Shown piece by piece: positions 34,413-43,738 of a stretch of DNA of 64,000 nt. The position numbers and the translations under genes were made by a program. Every line of letters starts with the position of its first letter. The stretch's first letter is position 1. The notes under the pieces are model-generated. The model ran no database searches. It was not told where the DNA came from and saw nothing but the letters and a program-made list of their open reading frames with translations. Source of the stretch: Citrobacter amalonaticus Y19 (GTDB lineage Bacteria > Pseudomonadota > Gammaproteobacteria > Enterobacterales > Enterobacteriaceae); assembly GCF_000981805.1 (NCBI RefSeq), contig NZ_CP011132.1:124001-188000 (forward strand), in the 5' to 3' direction.

Positions 34413-35717
34413 ATGTCCGTACAACTTGATGTCAAAGATTTTGGGGCGACTGGGGATGGTCTCGTCAAAGACACCCTGGCGCTACAAAGCGCCATCGATA
34501 GCGGGGCGGCGCAGGGTATTCCGGTCGTTATTTCTCCGGGGACATACCTGGTCGGTTCGTTATTCCTGAAAGAAGGCAGTCAACTCCATTTCGCGCAGGG
34601 AGCGACGCTACTGGGGTCGACGGATATTGCCGACTATCCGGAGATCCCGACGCGTGTGGCGGGCGTTGAAATGATGTGGCCTGCGGCGATAGTGAATGCC
34701 ATCGAGGTGAACAACATTGCTATTTCAGGACATGGCAGGATCGATGGTCAGGGCGCGCACTGGTGGGATCTCTACTACGGCCCGGATAAAGCGAGCGGTC
34801 TGCGCGTTGATTATGACAGCAAAGGGCTGCGCTGGATTGCGGACTATCTCATTAAGCGACCGCGCGCCTGCCTGATTTACAAAGCAGAAAACGTCTCGAT
34901 TACCGATTTAACCTTTGAGCGTGCCGGATTCTGGAATTTACAGATAACCTATGCCAGTAACGTGGTCGTCAGCGGAGTCACTATTCGTGATAACCACGGG
35001 CCAAGCACGGACGGCATTGACATTGACTCTTCCAGCAACGTCCGCGTCACGCAATGCGATGTGTCGTGCGGCGACGATTGCATCGTGATCAAGTCGGGTC
35101 GCGATGGGGACGGATATCGGGTTGGGCTAATTGCCGAAAACATTGAAATTGACCACTGCGTGATTCGCTCGGGCTACGGCGTGACGCTAGGCAGTGAAGT
35201 CAGCGGCGGCATACGTAACGTCTACGTGCACGATATTACCTTCGAAAACTCTGACTGCGGGCTGCGCATGAAGTCGTCGAAGGAGCGGGGCGGGTTTGTT
35301 GAAGATGTGGTCGTGGAAAACCTGCGAATGCGTAATGTGCAATTCCCTTTCTCCTGGATTATGGACTGGCACAACGCCTATAACCGCAAACGGTTCGACA
35401 ATATTGCTGAGTTGCCCGAAGCCTGGCAGGCGGTGGCGAGGCAGATCCCGGAAAATTTACAGATGACCAAAGTGCGTAATATCCGTATCAGCCATGTTGA
35501 TGCCACGCTGGAGGCAGATTATCGCTTACCGGCGCGCGCGTTTGATCTGGTGGCCTTTGCGGAGAAACCAATGGAGGACATTCGGTTTAGCCACTGCCGG
35601 ATCGAGGCCAAAGAGTTTGGGCGTATTGTGGCGGTCAATCATTTGCGCTTTGATGACGTTGTCGTCTCTGCGGCGGGTGAAAATGACGGCGTGAATGATA
35701 CGTTTGATAATCGCTAA
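34413..35717 (+). CDS. GH28 polygalacturonase-like hydrolase, no signal peptide
   Basis: 434 aa with a parallel beta-helix. It opens like many GH28 enzymes (DVKDFGATGDGLVKDTLALQ). Active-site motifs: STDGIDID (family NTD, with the catalytic Asp), CGDDCIVIKSG (DD), SGYGVTLGSE (family GHG, with the His replaced by Tyr) and LRMKSS (RIK). It probably cleaves galacturonic or related uronic linkages. There is no export signal, so substrates must be short, imported oligomers. RBS GAGAAGGA. It is monocistronic and convergent with gcd. No transporter or regulator is adjacent. Confidence 0.85.
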   Translation: MSVQLDVKDFGATGDGLVKDTLALQSAIDSGAAQGIPVVISPGTYLVGSLFLKEGSQLHFAQGATLLGSTDIADYPEIPTRVAGVEMMWPAAIVNAIEVNNIAISGHGRIDGQGAHWWDLYYGPDKASGLRVDYDSKGLRWIADYLIKRPRACLIYKAENVSITDLTFERAGFWNLQITYASNVVVSGVTIRDNHGPSTDGIDIDSSSNVRVTQCDVSCGDDCIVIKSGRDGDGYRVGLIAENIEIDHCVIRSGYGVTLGSEVSGGIRNVYVHDITFENSDCGLRMKSSKERGGFVEDVVVENLRMRNVQFPFSWIMDWHNAYNRKRFDNIAELPEAWQAVARQIPENLQMTKVRNIRISHVDATLEADYRLPARAFDLVAFAEKPMEDIRFSHCRIEAKEFGRIVAVNHLRFDDVVVSAAGENDGVNDTFDNR

Positions 35718-35720
35718 CAT

Positions 35721-35752
35721 AAAAAAGACAGCGAGGGGTCTCCACGCTGTCT
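35721..35752 (-). terminator. Terminator between GH28 gene and gcd
   Basis: AGACAGCG (35726-35733) pairs with CGCTGTCT (35745-35752). On the minus strand the stem is followed by a T-run, so it mainly terminates gcd. Confidence 0.85.
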
Positions 35753-35772
35753 CTGCTGCCAAATAGACTGCG

Positions 35773-38163
35773 TTACTTCGCGTCGTCAGGCAGCGCGTAA
35801 GCCACGATATAGTCGCCCATCTTCGTACCAAACGAGCCATGGCCCCCGGCCGAAATCACGACATACTGTTTGCCGTTCACCTCATAGGTCATCGGTGTGG
35901 CTTGTCCACCGGCGGGCAGACGTCCCTGCCACAGTTTCTCACCATTACTCATGTTGTAGGCGCGCAGGTAGTTGTCCGCCGTGGCGGCAATAAACAGCAC
36001 GTTGCCTGCCGTGGAGATAGGACCGCCCAGCATTGGCATCCCCATATTGAACGGCACCGGAACCGGCATCGGGAACGGCATACTGTCCTGTGGCGTACCA
36101 ATGCGTTTTTTCCAGACCACTTCATTGGTTTTCAGATCTAGCGCGGAGATATACCCCCAGGCCGGTTGCTTACACGGCAGACCAAACGGCGACAGGAACG
36201 GGTTCAGCGTGACGCCAAACGGCACGCCGTACTGTGGCTGAATACCGGATTCGCTACCCGTGCCTTGCGCATCTTTCGGCGGTTCCATTGGATTACCCGG
36301 ACCCCGTGGGATCAGCTTAGAAACGAACGGCAGCGCCATCGGGTTCGCTATCGCTACCTGACGGTTAGGATCGACCGAAATACCGCCCCATTCGAACATC
36401 CCGAGGTTGCCTGGGAACACCAGCGTGCCCTGTTCAGACGGCGGGGTAAAGATGCCCTCATAGCGCATCTGGTGGAACATCACGCGGCACACCAGTTGGT
36501 CGAACATGGTGGCACCCCACATATCCGCCCCGGTAAGATCTTTTTTCGGGCGGAAACTCAGTTCAGAGAACGGCTGCGTTTTGCTGACGTAATCCCCTTT
36601 CGCAGCACCCTGCGGAACTGGTTTTTCGGGGGCCGGAACGACCAGTTCGCCGTTACGGCGATCGAGGACAAAGATGTTACCGGTTTTCGCTGGCGCGTAG
36701 ATGACCGGGACTTTCTCACCTTTGACGGTGATATCCGCCAGCGTCGGCTGGGACGGCATGTCCATATCCCACAGGTCGTGGTGTACGGTCTGGTAGCTCC
36801 AGGCAAGCTTACCGGTGGTGGCGTTCAGCGCCACAATCGAACTGGCATAACGTTCCTGCTCCGGCGTACGGTTACCGCCCCAGATATCCGGGGTGGTCAC
36901 GCCCATCGGCAGATAGACCAGATCCAGCTTCGCGTCGTAAGCCGCCGGGGCCCAGGAGTTGGGGGAGTTAAAGGTAAACGCGTGTTCGTCGGACGGGATG
37001 GCATTCGGGTCTTTGGCACCCGGATCGAAGGCCCACAGCAGCTTGCCGCTATTGACGTCAAAACCGCGGATCACGCCCGAGGTTTCGCGGGTGGAGAAGT
37101 TATCGGTAACCGAACCGGCAATCACGATGGTTTTATCGGTGATGATGGGCGGCGACGTAGGCTCATACAGCCCCGGCGTCGTGTCCGGCATACTGGTTTG
37201 CAGATTGAGAATACCTTTGTTGGCAAAGGTTTCGCACAGCTTGCCGGTTTCCGCATTCACTGCAAACAGACGACCATCGTTCACCGGCAGGATGATGCGG
37301 CGCGGACAGTCGGCAACCACTTCCGGCGAGGCGCTATCAGCTTTCGCTTCATGGTACGACACGCCACGGCAGGTGACGTGCTGGAAGCTGGTGTTGGTAT
37401 TCAGTTGCGGATCGAAATGCCACTTCTCTTTCCCGGTGGCCGCATCAAGTGCGAACAGACGCTGGTGGGCGGTACAGAGATACAGCGTATCGCCGACTTT
37501 AATCGGCGTCACTTCATTGGTTATCTCACCTGGATCGTTAGGCTGCTTCAGGTCGCCGGTGCGGAACACCCACGCTTCCTTCAGGTTGTGGACGTTGTCG
37601 GCGTTGATCTGCTTGAGCGGCGAGAAGCGTTGGCCTTCCTGATTACGCCCATACGCTGGCCAGTCGTTGTCAGAGATCGTGGAGATAGCTTCGGCCGGAG
37701 TGGCGTCAGCGCTCAGGGTGCCGTTGATTTCTTGTGGGTCATGGAAACCTGCCCAGGTCAGGATCCCTGCGCTAATCAGCAGAGCCACCACCAGTGCCGC
37801 TACGGCACCACGAGAAGGAACAATCAGGCGATGCCAGACAAACGGTAAAATCAGCCAGATGCCGAAGAAGACCAGAATGTCACTGCGCGGCGTTAGCGCC
37901 CAAAAGTCGAAGCCGACTTCCCAGACGCCCCAGATCAGGGTCGCGAGGAGCAGGGCGGCGTAGAGCCACAGTGCGGAACGCTGACTGCGCCAGAGCATAA
38001 CGGCGACACCCAGCATGACAAGACCGGCGATCGGATAGTACCAGGAGCCGCCAATGGCGACCAGCCAGCCTCCGCCGATCAGAAGATACAGCCCGCAAAG
38101 TGCTGCAAAGAGGGCCGTTAACACCACGAGGCGTCGTAGTGAACGTGCGTTGTTATCTGCCAT
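35773..38163 (-). CDS. gcd: Quinoprotein (PQQ) glucose dehydrogenase
   Basis: 796 aa from ATG at 38163, as in E. coli. Five N-terminal membrane helices (residues ~10-140) anchor it in the inner membrane. An eight-bladed PQQ propeller follows in the periplasm, with NDWPAYGRNQEGQRFSPLKQ and the W-motifs. It oxidises glucose to gluconolactone and passes electrons to ubiquinone. E. coli makes the apoenzyme but no PQQ; whether this strain does cannot be seen here. It is divergent from hpt across a CRP-type site. In E. coli, gcd is repressed by cAMP-CRP. Confidence 0.97.
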   Translation of the reverse strand: MADNNARSLRRLVVLTALFAALCGLYLLIGGGWLVAIGGSWYYPIAGLVMLGVAVMLWRSQRSALWLYAALLLATLIWGVWEVGFDFWALTPRSDILVFFGIWLILPFVWHRLIVPSRGAVAALVVALLISAGILTWAGFHDPQEINGTLSADATPAEAISTISDNDWPAYGRNQEGQRFSPLKQINADNVHNLKEAWVFRTGDLKQPNDPGEITNEVTPIKVGDTLYLCTAHQRLFALDAATGKEKWHFDPQLNTNTSFQHVTCRGVSYHEAKADSASPEVVADCPRRIILPVNDGRLFAVNAETGKLCETFANKGILNLQTSMPDTTPGLYEPTSPPIITDKTIVIAGSVTDNFSTRETSGVIRGFDVNSGKLLWAFDPGAKDPNAIPSDEHAFTFNSPNSWAPAAYDAKLDLVYLPMGVTTPDIWGGNRTPEQERYASSIVALNATTGKLAWSYQTVHHDLWDMDMPSQPTLADITVKGEKVPVIYAPAKTGNIFVLDRRNGELVVPAPEKPVPQGAAKGDYVSKTQPFSELSFRPKKDLTGADMWGATMFDQLVCRVMFHQMRYEGIFTPPSEQGTLVFPGNLGMFEWGGISVDPNRQVAIANPMALPFVSKLIPRGPGNPMEPPKDAQGTGSESGIQPQYGVPFGVTLNPFLSPFGLPCKQPAWGYISALDLKTNEVVWKKRIGTPQDSMPFPMPVPVPFNMGMPMLGGPISTAGNVLFIAATADNYLRAYNMSNGEKLWQGRLPAGGQATPMTYEVNGKQYVVISAGGHGSFGTKMGDYIVAYALPDDAK

Positions 38164-38224
38164 AAAAATACACCATCTCAATTTGTTAATTTTTTAGTAG
38201 CAATTAATTATAGGATTTAACAAG

Positions 38225-38240
38225 TGTGATCGTCATCACA
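38225..38240. promoter_or_regulatory. Perfect CRP-type site between gcd and hpt
   Basis: TGTGATCGTCATCACA has the exact TGTGA-N6-TCACA core. It lies 62 bp before gcd and about 130 bp before hpt. It fits the catabolite control of gcd known in E. coli. Confidence 0.78.
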
Positions 38241-38368
38241 AAATGAGCTTTATTAAGAGATGCCGCGGATAAATACTTTTACTGGTATACTGCATACCTT
38301 GCACTTCGATGCTGTTCCGGTAGAAGCAGACATTGAGTGATTTGTTTTTAAATCATATGGTTAGAGTT

Positions 38369-38905
38369 ATGAAACATACTGTAGAAGTAATGATCCCCGA
38401 AGCGGAGATCAAAGCGCGGATTGCCGAACTGGGTCGTCAGATTACTGAACGTTACAAAGACAGCGGCAGTGACATGGTGCTGGTTGGTCTGCTGCGTGGC
38501 TCATTTATGTTTATGGCGGATCTGTGCCGTGAAGTGCAGGTATCTCATGAAGTCGATTTTATGACCGCCTCCAGCTACGGTAGCGGCATGTCCACCACCC
38601 GTGACGTCAAGATCCTTAAAGATCTCGATGAAGACATTCGCGGCAAAGACGTGCTGATTGTGGAAGACATTATCGACTCCGGCAACACGCTGTCGAAAGT
38701 GCGTGAAATCCTGAGCCTGCGTGAACCGAAATCTCTGGCGATTTGCACTCTGCTGGATAAACCCTCCCGCCGTGAAGTAAACGTTCCGGTCGAGTTCATC
38801 GGTTTCTCCATTCCGGATGAGTTTGTGGTGGGCTACGGTATTGACTACGCTCAACGTTATCGCCATCTGCCGTATGTCGGCAAAGTGGTGCTGCTGGACG
38901 AGTAA
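38369..38905 (+). CDS. hpt: Hypoxanthine phosphoribosyltransferase
   Basis: 178 aa from ATG at 38369, virtually identical to E. coli Hpt. The PRPP-binding motif is VLIVEDIIDSGNTLSK; the purine site includes the C-terminal VVGYGIDYAQRYRHLPYVG. It salvages hypoxanthine (and more weakly guanine) to the nucleotide in the cytoplasm. An in-frame upstream extension of 12 residues is not conserved. It is divergent from gcd and convergent with can. Confidence 0.97.
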   Translation: MKHTVEVMIPEAEIKARIAELGRQITERYKDSGSDMVLVGLLRGSFMFMADLCREVQVSHEVDFMTASSYGSGMSTTRDVKILKDLDEDIRGKDVLIVEDIIDSGNTLSKVREILSLREPKSLAICTLLDKPSRREVNVPVEFIGFSIPDEFVVGYGIDYAQRYRHLPYVGKVVLLDE

Positions 38906-38915
38906 GCGTAAAAAA

Positions 38916-38932
38916 GCCGGGAAAATCCCGGC
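38916..38932. terminator. Hairpin 1 between hpt and can
   Basis: GCCGGG-AAAAT-CCCGGC. Read on the minus strand it is followed by TTTTTT, so it terminates can. Confidence 0.85.
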
Positions 38933-38945
38933 GTTGACTGGCTAC

Positions 38946-38973
38946 GTCCCCGGTGCATGACCGGGGATTTTTA
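38946..38973 (+). terminator. Hairpin 2 between hpt and can
   Basis: TCCCCGGT (38947-38954) pairs with ACCGGGGA (38960-38967), followed by TTTTTAT: a terminator for hpt. It reaches into the last codon of can. Confidence 0.85.
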
Positions 38974-39633
38974 TTTGTGGTTAATGTGTTTCTGGCTGAG
39001 GTTAGAAACACCCTGGCGATAACGCTGTTCCAGAGTGGCGCGACTGGTCGCGGTCACTTCCAGATCGCGCAACAGGCCATCGTGAATACCGTATGCCCAG
39101 CCGTGGATGGTCACTTTCTGACCCCGTTTCCAGGCTGACTGCATGATGGTGGAGTGACCCAGGTTATACACCTGCTCCATCACGTTCAGTTCACATAGCG
39201 TGTCCATACGGCGTTCTTGCGGCATTTCGCCAAGCAATGAGCTATGTTTGAACCAGATATCACGAATATGCAGCAACCAGTTGTCGATGAGACCCAGTTC
39301 CGGGTTCTCGACAGCAGCCTGAACGCCGCCACACCCGTAGTGACCACAGATAATAATGTGTTCAACTTCGAGGACATCAACGGCATACTGAACAACGGAG
39401 AGGCAGTTGAGGTCGGTATGGATGACCAGGTTAGCCACATTACGGTGGACAAATAATTCGCCCGGTTCAAGGCCGGTTAAACGTTCTGCGGGAACGCGAC
39501 TGTCGGAACATCCAATCCATAGAAAGCGTGGTTTCTGCGCTTGCGCCAGTTTCTCAAAAAATCCGGAATCCTCTTCCACCAGCATTTTTGACCATAGTGC
39601 ATTGTTGCTGATGAGTGTATCTATGTCTTTCAT
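38971..39633 (-). CDS. can: Beta-class carbonic anhydrase
   Basis: 220 aa from ATG at 39633, as E. coli Can. Zinc ligands: Cys in WIGCSDSRVPAE with its Asp/Arg pair, and HIIICGHYGCGG. It interconverts CO2 and bicarbonate and is essential in E. coli in air, because it supplies bicarbonate for biosynthesis. It is divergent from yadG. A 17-residue upstream extension of the frame is rejected, because the conserved start is MKDIDTLI. Confidence 0.96.
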   Translation of the reverse strand: MKDIDTLISNNALWSKMLVEEDSGFFEKLAQAQKPRFLWIGCSDSRVPAERLTGLEPGELFVHRNVANLVIHTDLNCLSVVQYAVDVLEVEHIIICGHYGCGGVQAAVENPELGLIDNWLLHIRDIWFKHSSLLGEMPQERRMDTLCELNVMEQVYNLGHSTIMQSAWKRGQKVTIHGWAYGIHDGLLRDLEVTATSRATLEQRYRQGVSNLSQKHINHK

Positions 39634-39741
39634 GGAGGTTAACGACCTGTAACCAAATAAGTGCGTTGGGCTAATATAGGGCAACTCCGGGATTATTTAA
39701 ACCACATATAAAGTGTAAGAACGTAAGGTAAGTAAAAATTT

Positions 39742-40668
39742 ATGACCATTGCACTGGAACTTCAACAACTTAAAAAAACTTATCCCGGCGGCGTTCAGGC
39801 GCTGCGCGGGATAGATTTACAGGTCGAGGCGGGGGATTTTTACGCGCTTCTGGGACCGAACGGGGCAGGAAAGTCGACCACTATCGGTATCATCAGCTCG
39901 CTGGTGAATAAATCTTCCGGGCGCGTCAGCGTCTTTGGCTACGATCTCGAAAAAGATGTCGTCAACGCCAAACGCCAACTGGGGCTGGTGCCGCAGGAAT
40001 TTAACTTCAACCCGTTTGAGACCGTGCAGCAGATTGTGGTCAATCAGGCGGGCTACTACGGCGTGGAGCGTAAAGAAGCCATTGAGCGCAGCGAAAAGTA
40101 TTTAAAACAGCTCGATCTGTGGGAAAAACGCAACGAACGTGCGCGAATGCTATCCGGTGGGATGAAGCGCCGTCTGATGATTGCCCGTGCGCTGATGCAT
40201 GAGCCGAAGCTGCTGATTCTCGATGAACCGACGGCGGGCGTCGATATCGAACTTCGCCGCTCAATGTGGGGCTTTTTGAAGGATTTGAACGACAAAGGCA
40301 CCACGATCATTCTGACCACCCACTACCTGGAAGAAGCGGAAATGCTCTGCCGCAACATTGGGATTATTCAGCACGGTGAACTGGTCGAAAACACCTCGAT
40401 GAAAAACCTGCTCTCTAAGCTCAAATCTGAAACCTTTATTCTCGATCTGGCGGCGAAAAGTCCGCTGCCGCAGCTGGAGGGCTATCACTATCGGCTGGTG
40501 GATACCTCAACGCTGGAAGTCGAAGTGCTGCGTGAGCAGGGAATTAACAGCGTGTTCAGCCAACTCAGCGCGCAGGGCATCCAGGTACTGAGTATGCGTA
40601 ACAAAGCGAACCGTCTTGAAGAGCTGTTTGTGTCACTGGTTCATGAAAAACAAGGAGATCGCGCATGA
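39742..40668 (+). CDS. yadG: ABC exporter ATP-binding protein YadG
   Basis: 308 aa. Walker A is GPNGAGKST (about residues 39-47), the signature is MLSGGMKRR, Walker B is LLILDEPTAGVD, and the switch His is in TTHYLEEAE. ABC-2 type, similar to the daunorubicin/DrrA group. It overlaps the permease gene yadH by ATGA, so the two form one exporter. The substrate is unknown. Confidence 0.94.
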   Translation: MTIALELQQLKKTYPGGVQALRGIDLQVEAGDFYALLGPNGAGKSTTIGIISSLVNKSSGRVSVFGYDLEKDVVNAKRQLGLVPQEFNFNPFETVQQIVVNQAGYYGVERKEAIERSEKYLKQLDLWEKRNERARMLSGGMKRRLMIARALMHEPKLLILDEPTAGVDIELRRSMWGFLKDLNDKGTTIILTTHYLEEAEMLCRNIGIIQHGELVENTSMKNLLSKLKSETFILDLAAKSPLPQLEGYHYRLVDTSTLEVEVLREQGINSVFSQLSAQGIQVLSMRNKANRLEELFVSLVHEKQGDRA

Positions 40669-41435
40669 TGCAGCTTTACTGGGTCGCGCTGAAAAGCATC
40701 TGGGCGAAAGAGATCAACCGCTTTATGCGGATCTGGATCCAGACGCTGGTGCCGCCCGTCATCACCATGACGCTCTATTTTATTATCTTCGGTAACCTGA
40801 TTGGCTCCCGTATTGGCGAGATGCACGGTTTCAGTTACATGCAGTTTATCGTGCCGGGTCTGATCATGATGGCGGTGATCACCAACGCCTATGCGAACGT
40901 CGCGTCGTCGTTCTTTAGCGCCAAGTTCCAGCGCAACATCGAAGAGCTGCTGGTCGCACCGGTGCCCACGCACGTGATCATCGCTGGTTTTGTCGGCGGT
41001 GGCGTCGCGCGCGGACTGTGCGTCGGGGTTCTGGTGACGGCGATTTCGCTGTTCTTTGTTCCGTTCCAGGTGCATTCGTGGCTGTTTGTTGCGCTGACGC
41101 TGGTTCTGACGGCGATTCTGTTTTCGCTGGCGGGCCTGTTGAACGCCGTGTTCGCAAAAACCTTTGACGATATCAGCCTGATCCCGACCTTTGTGCTGAC
41201 GCCGCTGACTTATCTTGGCGGGGTGTTCTATTCCCTCACGCTGCTGCCGCCGTTCTGGCAGGGCTTATCGCAGTTGAACCCGATCGTCTACATGATCAGC
41301 GGCTTCCGCTACGGCTTCCTCGGTATTCACGACGTACCGCTGGTGACCACGTTTGGCGTGCTGGTGGTCTTTATTGTGGCGTTTTATCTGCTGTGCTGGT
41401 CCTTAATCCAGCGCGGACGCGGGTTGCGTAGCTGA
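40665..41435 (+). CDS. yadH: ABC-2 type permease YadH
   Basis: 256 aa with six membrane helices, among them the conserved ABC-2 segment LTYLGGVFYSLTLLPPFWQG near residue 190 and the GFRYGFLG motif. It forms the membrane part of an exporter with YadG; the ATGA overlap couples their translation. A 12-bp stem terminator follows at once. The substrate is unknown. Confidence 0.94.
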   Translation: MMQLYWVALKSIWAKEINRFMRIWIQTLVPPVITMTLYFIIFGNLIGSRIGEMHGFSYMQFIVPGLIMMAVITNAYANVASSFFSAKFQRNIEELLVAPVPTHVIIAGFVGGGVARGLCVGVLVTAISLFFVPFQVHSWLFVALTLVLTAILFSLAGLLNAVFAKTFDDISLIPTFVLTPLTYLGGVFYSLTLLPPFWQGLSQLNPIVYMISGFRYGFLGIHDVPLVTTFGVLVVFIVAFYLLCWSLIQRGRGLRS

Positions 41436-41441
41436 CTGTTT

Positions 41442-41477
41442 TCACCCTCTCCTCCGGGTGAGGAGAGGGTGATTTTT
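41442..41477 (+). terminator. Terminator after yadH
   Basis: TCACCCTCTCCT (41442-41453) pairs perfectly with AGGAGAGGGTGA (41461-41472), followed by TTTTT. Very stable. Confidence 0.9.
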
Positions 41478-41541
41478 GACCATTGTCATCATTCTCCATT
41501 TGTCACACTGATAAACTACTTGTCTGCTAACGAGGTGATAA

Positions 41542-41982
41542 ATGCTAGGTTGGGTCATTACCTGTCATGACGATAAGGCTGAGGAACTCCTGAGCCTTCT
41601 GGAAAAAAAACACGGCCCGCTGACGCAATGCCGGGCGGTAAATTTTTGGCGTGGGTTGAGCGCGAACATGCTGAGTCGGATGATGTGCGACGCCTTACAT
41701 GCCACAGATTCCGGTGATGGCGTCATCTTTCTGACCGATCTCCCCGGTGCGGCGCCGTATCGCGTGGCGTCATTGATGAGCCATAAACATCCGCAGTGTG
41801 AAGTGATCTCCGGCATTAATGAGACGCTGCTGGGGAGCATGGTTTCATCACGAAAATCAATGAGTAGTCCGGCGTTTCGCGACCAGATTGTTGCTCTCGG
41901 CGGACCAGAAGTGACCAGTCTTTGGCATCAGCAACAGAAAAATCCCCCCTTTGTTCTGCTGCACGATTTGTATGAGTATTAA
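41542..41982 (+). CDS. yadI: Mannose-family PTS EIIA-like protein YadI
   Basis: 146 aa resembling the IIA domain of mannose-class PTS. WVITCHDDKAEELL carries the usual phosphorylatable His (residue 9). DGVIFLTDLPGAAPYRVASL matches the conserved core. No IIB, IIC or IID gene is nearby, so it is an orphan IIA; its target is unknown. RBS GAGGTG. Confidence 0.9.
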   Translation: MLGWVITCHDDKAEELLSLLEKKHGPLTQCRAVNFWRGLSANMLSRMMCDALHATDSGDGVIFLTDLPGAAPYRVASLMSHKHPQCEVISGINETLLGSMVSSRKSMSSPAFRDQIVALGGPEVTSLWHQQQKNPPFVLLHDLYEY

Positions 41983-42046
41983 TCATTCTTATAAATGAAG
42001 TGAATTGGTACAATCGTTGCGTTGTTTCTTGCCCCGGTTATCGTTA

Positions 42047-43273
42047 ATGATGAAATATCTGTTCCTCTTGCTGCTGTCCCTCTCTACAGCCGTCAGTGCG
42101 GCGTTACCTGCTCGTTATATGCAAACCACTGAAGATGCGGCTATTTGGGCGCAAATTGGCGATAACATGATGACCGTGGGAAATATTCGCGCCGGGCAGA
42201 TTATTTCTGTCATTCCGGTCGCTGCGGATTACTACGAATTCAAATTTGGCTTCGGCACCGGGTTTATCGACAAGGGCCATCTGGAACCCGTGCAGGGTAA
42301 ACAACGTGTTGAAGACAGCCTCGGTGACCTCAACAAGCCGCTCAGCAACCAGAATCTGATCACCTGGCAGGCCACCCCCGTCTATAACGCGCCAAATGTT
42401 GGCAGCGCGCCGTTTGGCGTACTGGCAGATAACCTGCGTTATCCCATCATCAGTAAGCTTAAAGATCGGCTGAATCAAACCTGGTATCAGATCCGCATTG
42501 GTGACCGACTGGCCTGGATAAGCGCCCTCGACGCCCAGGAAGATCGCGGGCTGCCGGTGCTGACCTATCACCATATTCTGCGTGATGAAGAGAACACGCG
42601 CTTTCGTCATACCTCCACCACTACGTCAGTCCGCGCTTTCAGCAACCAGATGACCTGGCTGCGCGATCGCGGTTACAGCACGCTGACAATGGCTCAACTG
42701 GAAGGCTATGTGCAAAACCAATTGAACCTGCCCGCGCGGGCGGTGGTGATTACCTTTGATGACGGCCTGAAGTCGGTGAGCCGCTATGCGTATCCGGTAC
42801 TGAAGCAGTATGGAATGAAGGCCACGGCCTTTATTATCTCGTCAAGAATTAAAGTTCGTCCGCAAAAGTGGGATCCCAAATCGCTGCAGTTTATGAGCAT
42901 TTCAGAACTTAACGGTATCCGCGATGTGTTTGATTTTCAGTCCCATACGCACTTTTTGCATCGGGTAGACGGCCATCGTCGCCCGATTCTGCTCAGCCGC
43001 AGCCAGCATAATATTCTGTATGATTTTGAACGTTCCCGGCGCGCGCTGGCCCCGTTTAATCCGCACGTGCTCTATCTTTCCTACCCGTTTGGCAGTTATA
43101 ACGCGACGGCTGTGAAAGCGGCACAAGAGGCTGGATTTCACCTGGCGGTGACAACGGTGAAAGGAAAGGTGAAGCCGGGGGATAATCCGTTCTTACTCAA
43201 ACGCTTATACATCTTAAGAACGGATTCGCTGGAGACCATGTCGCGGCTGATCAGCAATCAGCCGCAGGGGTAG
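42047..43273 (+). CDS. yadE: Polysaccharide deacetylase-family exported protein YadE
   Basis: 408 aa from ATG at 42047 (one more ATG at 42050). A signal peptide (LFLLLLSLSTAVSA) comes first, then an SH3-like region with WYQIRIGDRLAWI and a NodB-type deacetylase domain from about residue 165. VVITFDDGLKS carries the catalytic and metal Asp pair; SHTHFLH has the metal histidines; YLSYPFGSYN is motif 3. It probably removes acyl groups from an envelope or secreted sugar. The substrate is unknown. It is convergent with panD, 5 bp apart. Confidence 0.92.
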   Translation: MMKYLFLLLLSLSTAVSAALPARYMQTTEDAAIWAQIGDNMMTVGNIRAGQIISVIPVAADYYEFKFGFGTGFIDKGHLEPVQGKQRVEDSLGDLNKPLSNQNLITWQATPVYNAPNVGSAPFGVLADNLRYPIISKLKDRLNQTWYQIRIGDRLAWISALDAQEDRGLPVLTYHHILRDEENTRFRHTSTTTSVRAFSNQMTWLRDRGYSTLTMAQLEGYVQNQLNLPARAVVITFDDGLKSVSRYAYPVLKQYGMKATAFIISSRIKVRPQKWDPKSLQFMSISELNGIRDVFDFQSHTHFLHRVDGHRRPILLSRSQHNILYDFERSRRALAPFNPHVLYLSYPFGSYNATAVKAAQEAGFHLAVTTVKGKVKPGDNPFLLKRLYILRTDSLETMSRLISNQPQG

Positions 43274-43278
43274 TTCAC

Positions 43279-43659
43279 TTACGCAACCTGAACCGGAATG
43301 GCTTTTGCGGTGCGTTTCATTTCGTTGTCGCCTTCGAAGTAAGCGACCTTCGGCTGCCAGCGGCGCGCTTCTTCGTCAGACATGGTGACGAAGCTGGCGA
43401 TGATCACAATATCGCCCACGCTGGCACAGTGTGCCGCCGCGCCGTTAACGGAGATGATTCTGGAGCCGCGTTCGGCGGCAATTGCATAGGTGGAGAAGCG
43501 CTTGCCGTTGCTCACATTCCAGATATCAATGGCTTCATTTTCGAGGATCCCGGCGGCATCCAGGAAATCCTGATCGATGGCGCAGGAACCTTCATAGTGC
43601 AGGTCCGCCTGAGTCACTTTCACGCGGTGGAGTTTGCCCTGCAGCATAGTGCGAATCAT
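43279..43659 (-). CDS. panD: Aspartate 1-decarboxylase PanD
   Basis: A 126-aa proenzyme. Self-cleavage between Gly24 and Ser25 (HYEGSCAID) makes the pyruvoyl group. It decarboxylates aspartate to beta-alanine for pantothenate. It is transcribed in the same direction as panB-panC, 93 bp after panC. E. coli has yadD between panC and panD; here there are only two hairpins. Confidence 0.97.
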   Translation of the reverse strand: MIRTMLQGKLHRVKVTQADLHYEGSCAIDQDFLDAAGILENEAIDIWNVSNGKRFSTYAIAAERGSRIISVNGAAAHCASVGDIVIIASFVTMSDEEARRWQPKVAYFEGDNEMKRTAKAIPVQVA

Positions 43660-43689
43660 AACGTCTACCTTAAACTCGTATCGATAACG

Positions 43690-43738
43690 AAGCAGGTCGA
43701 AACCTGCTTTGAGAATTTTCTCAGGCAGTATTGCCTGA
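43690..43738. repeat. Two small hairpins between panC and panD
   Basis: AAGCAGGT/ACCTGCTT (43690-43709) and TCAGGCA/TGCCTGA (43721-43738). The second is followed on the plus strand by TTTTTA. They could slow or end transcription between panC and panD; their function is not certain. Confidence 0.5.

Noticed and set aside
36166..37848. 560-codon plus-strand open frame
   Set aside because: Antisense of gcd, rich in Arg, His and Gly, with no family features.
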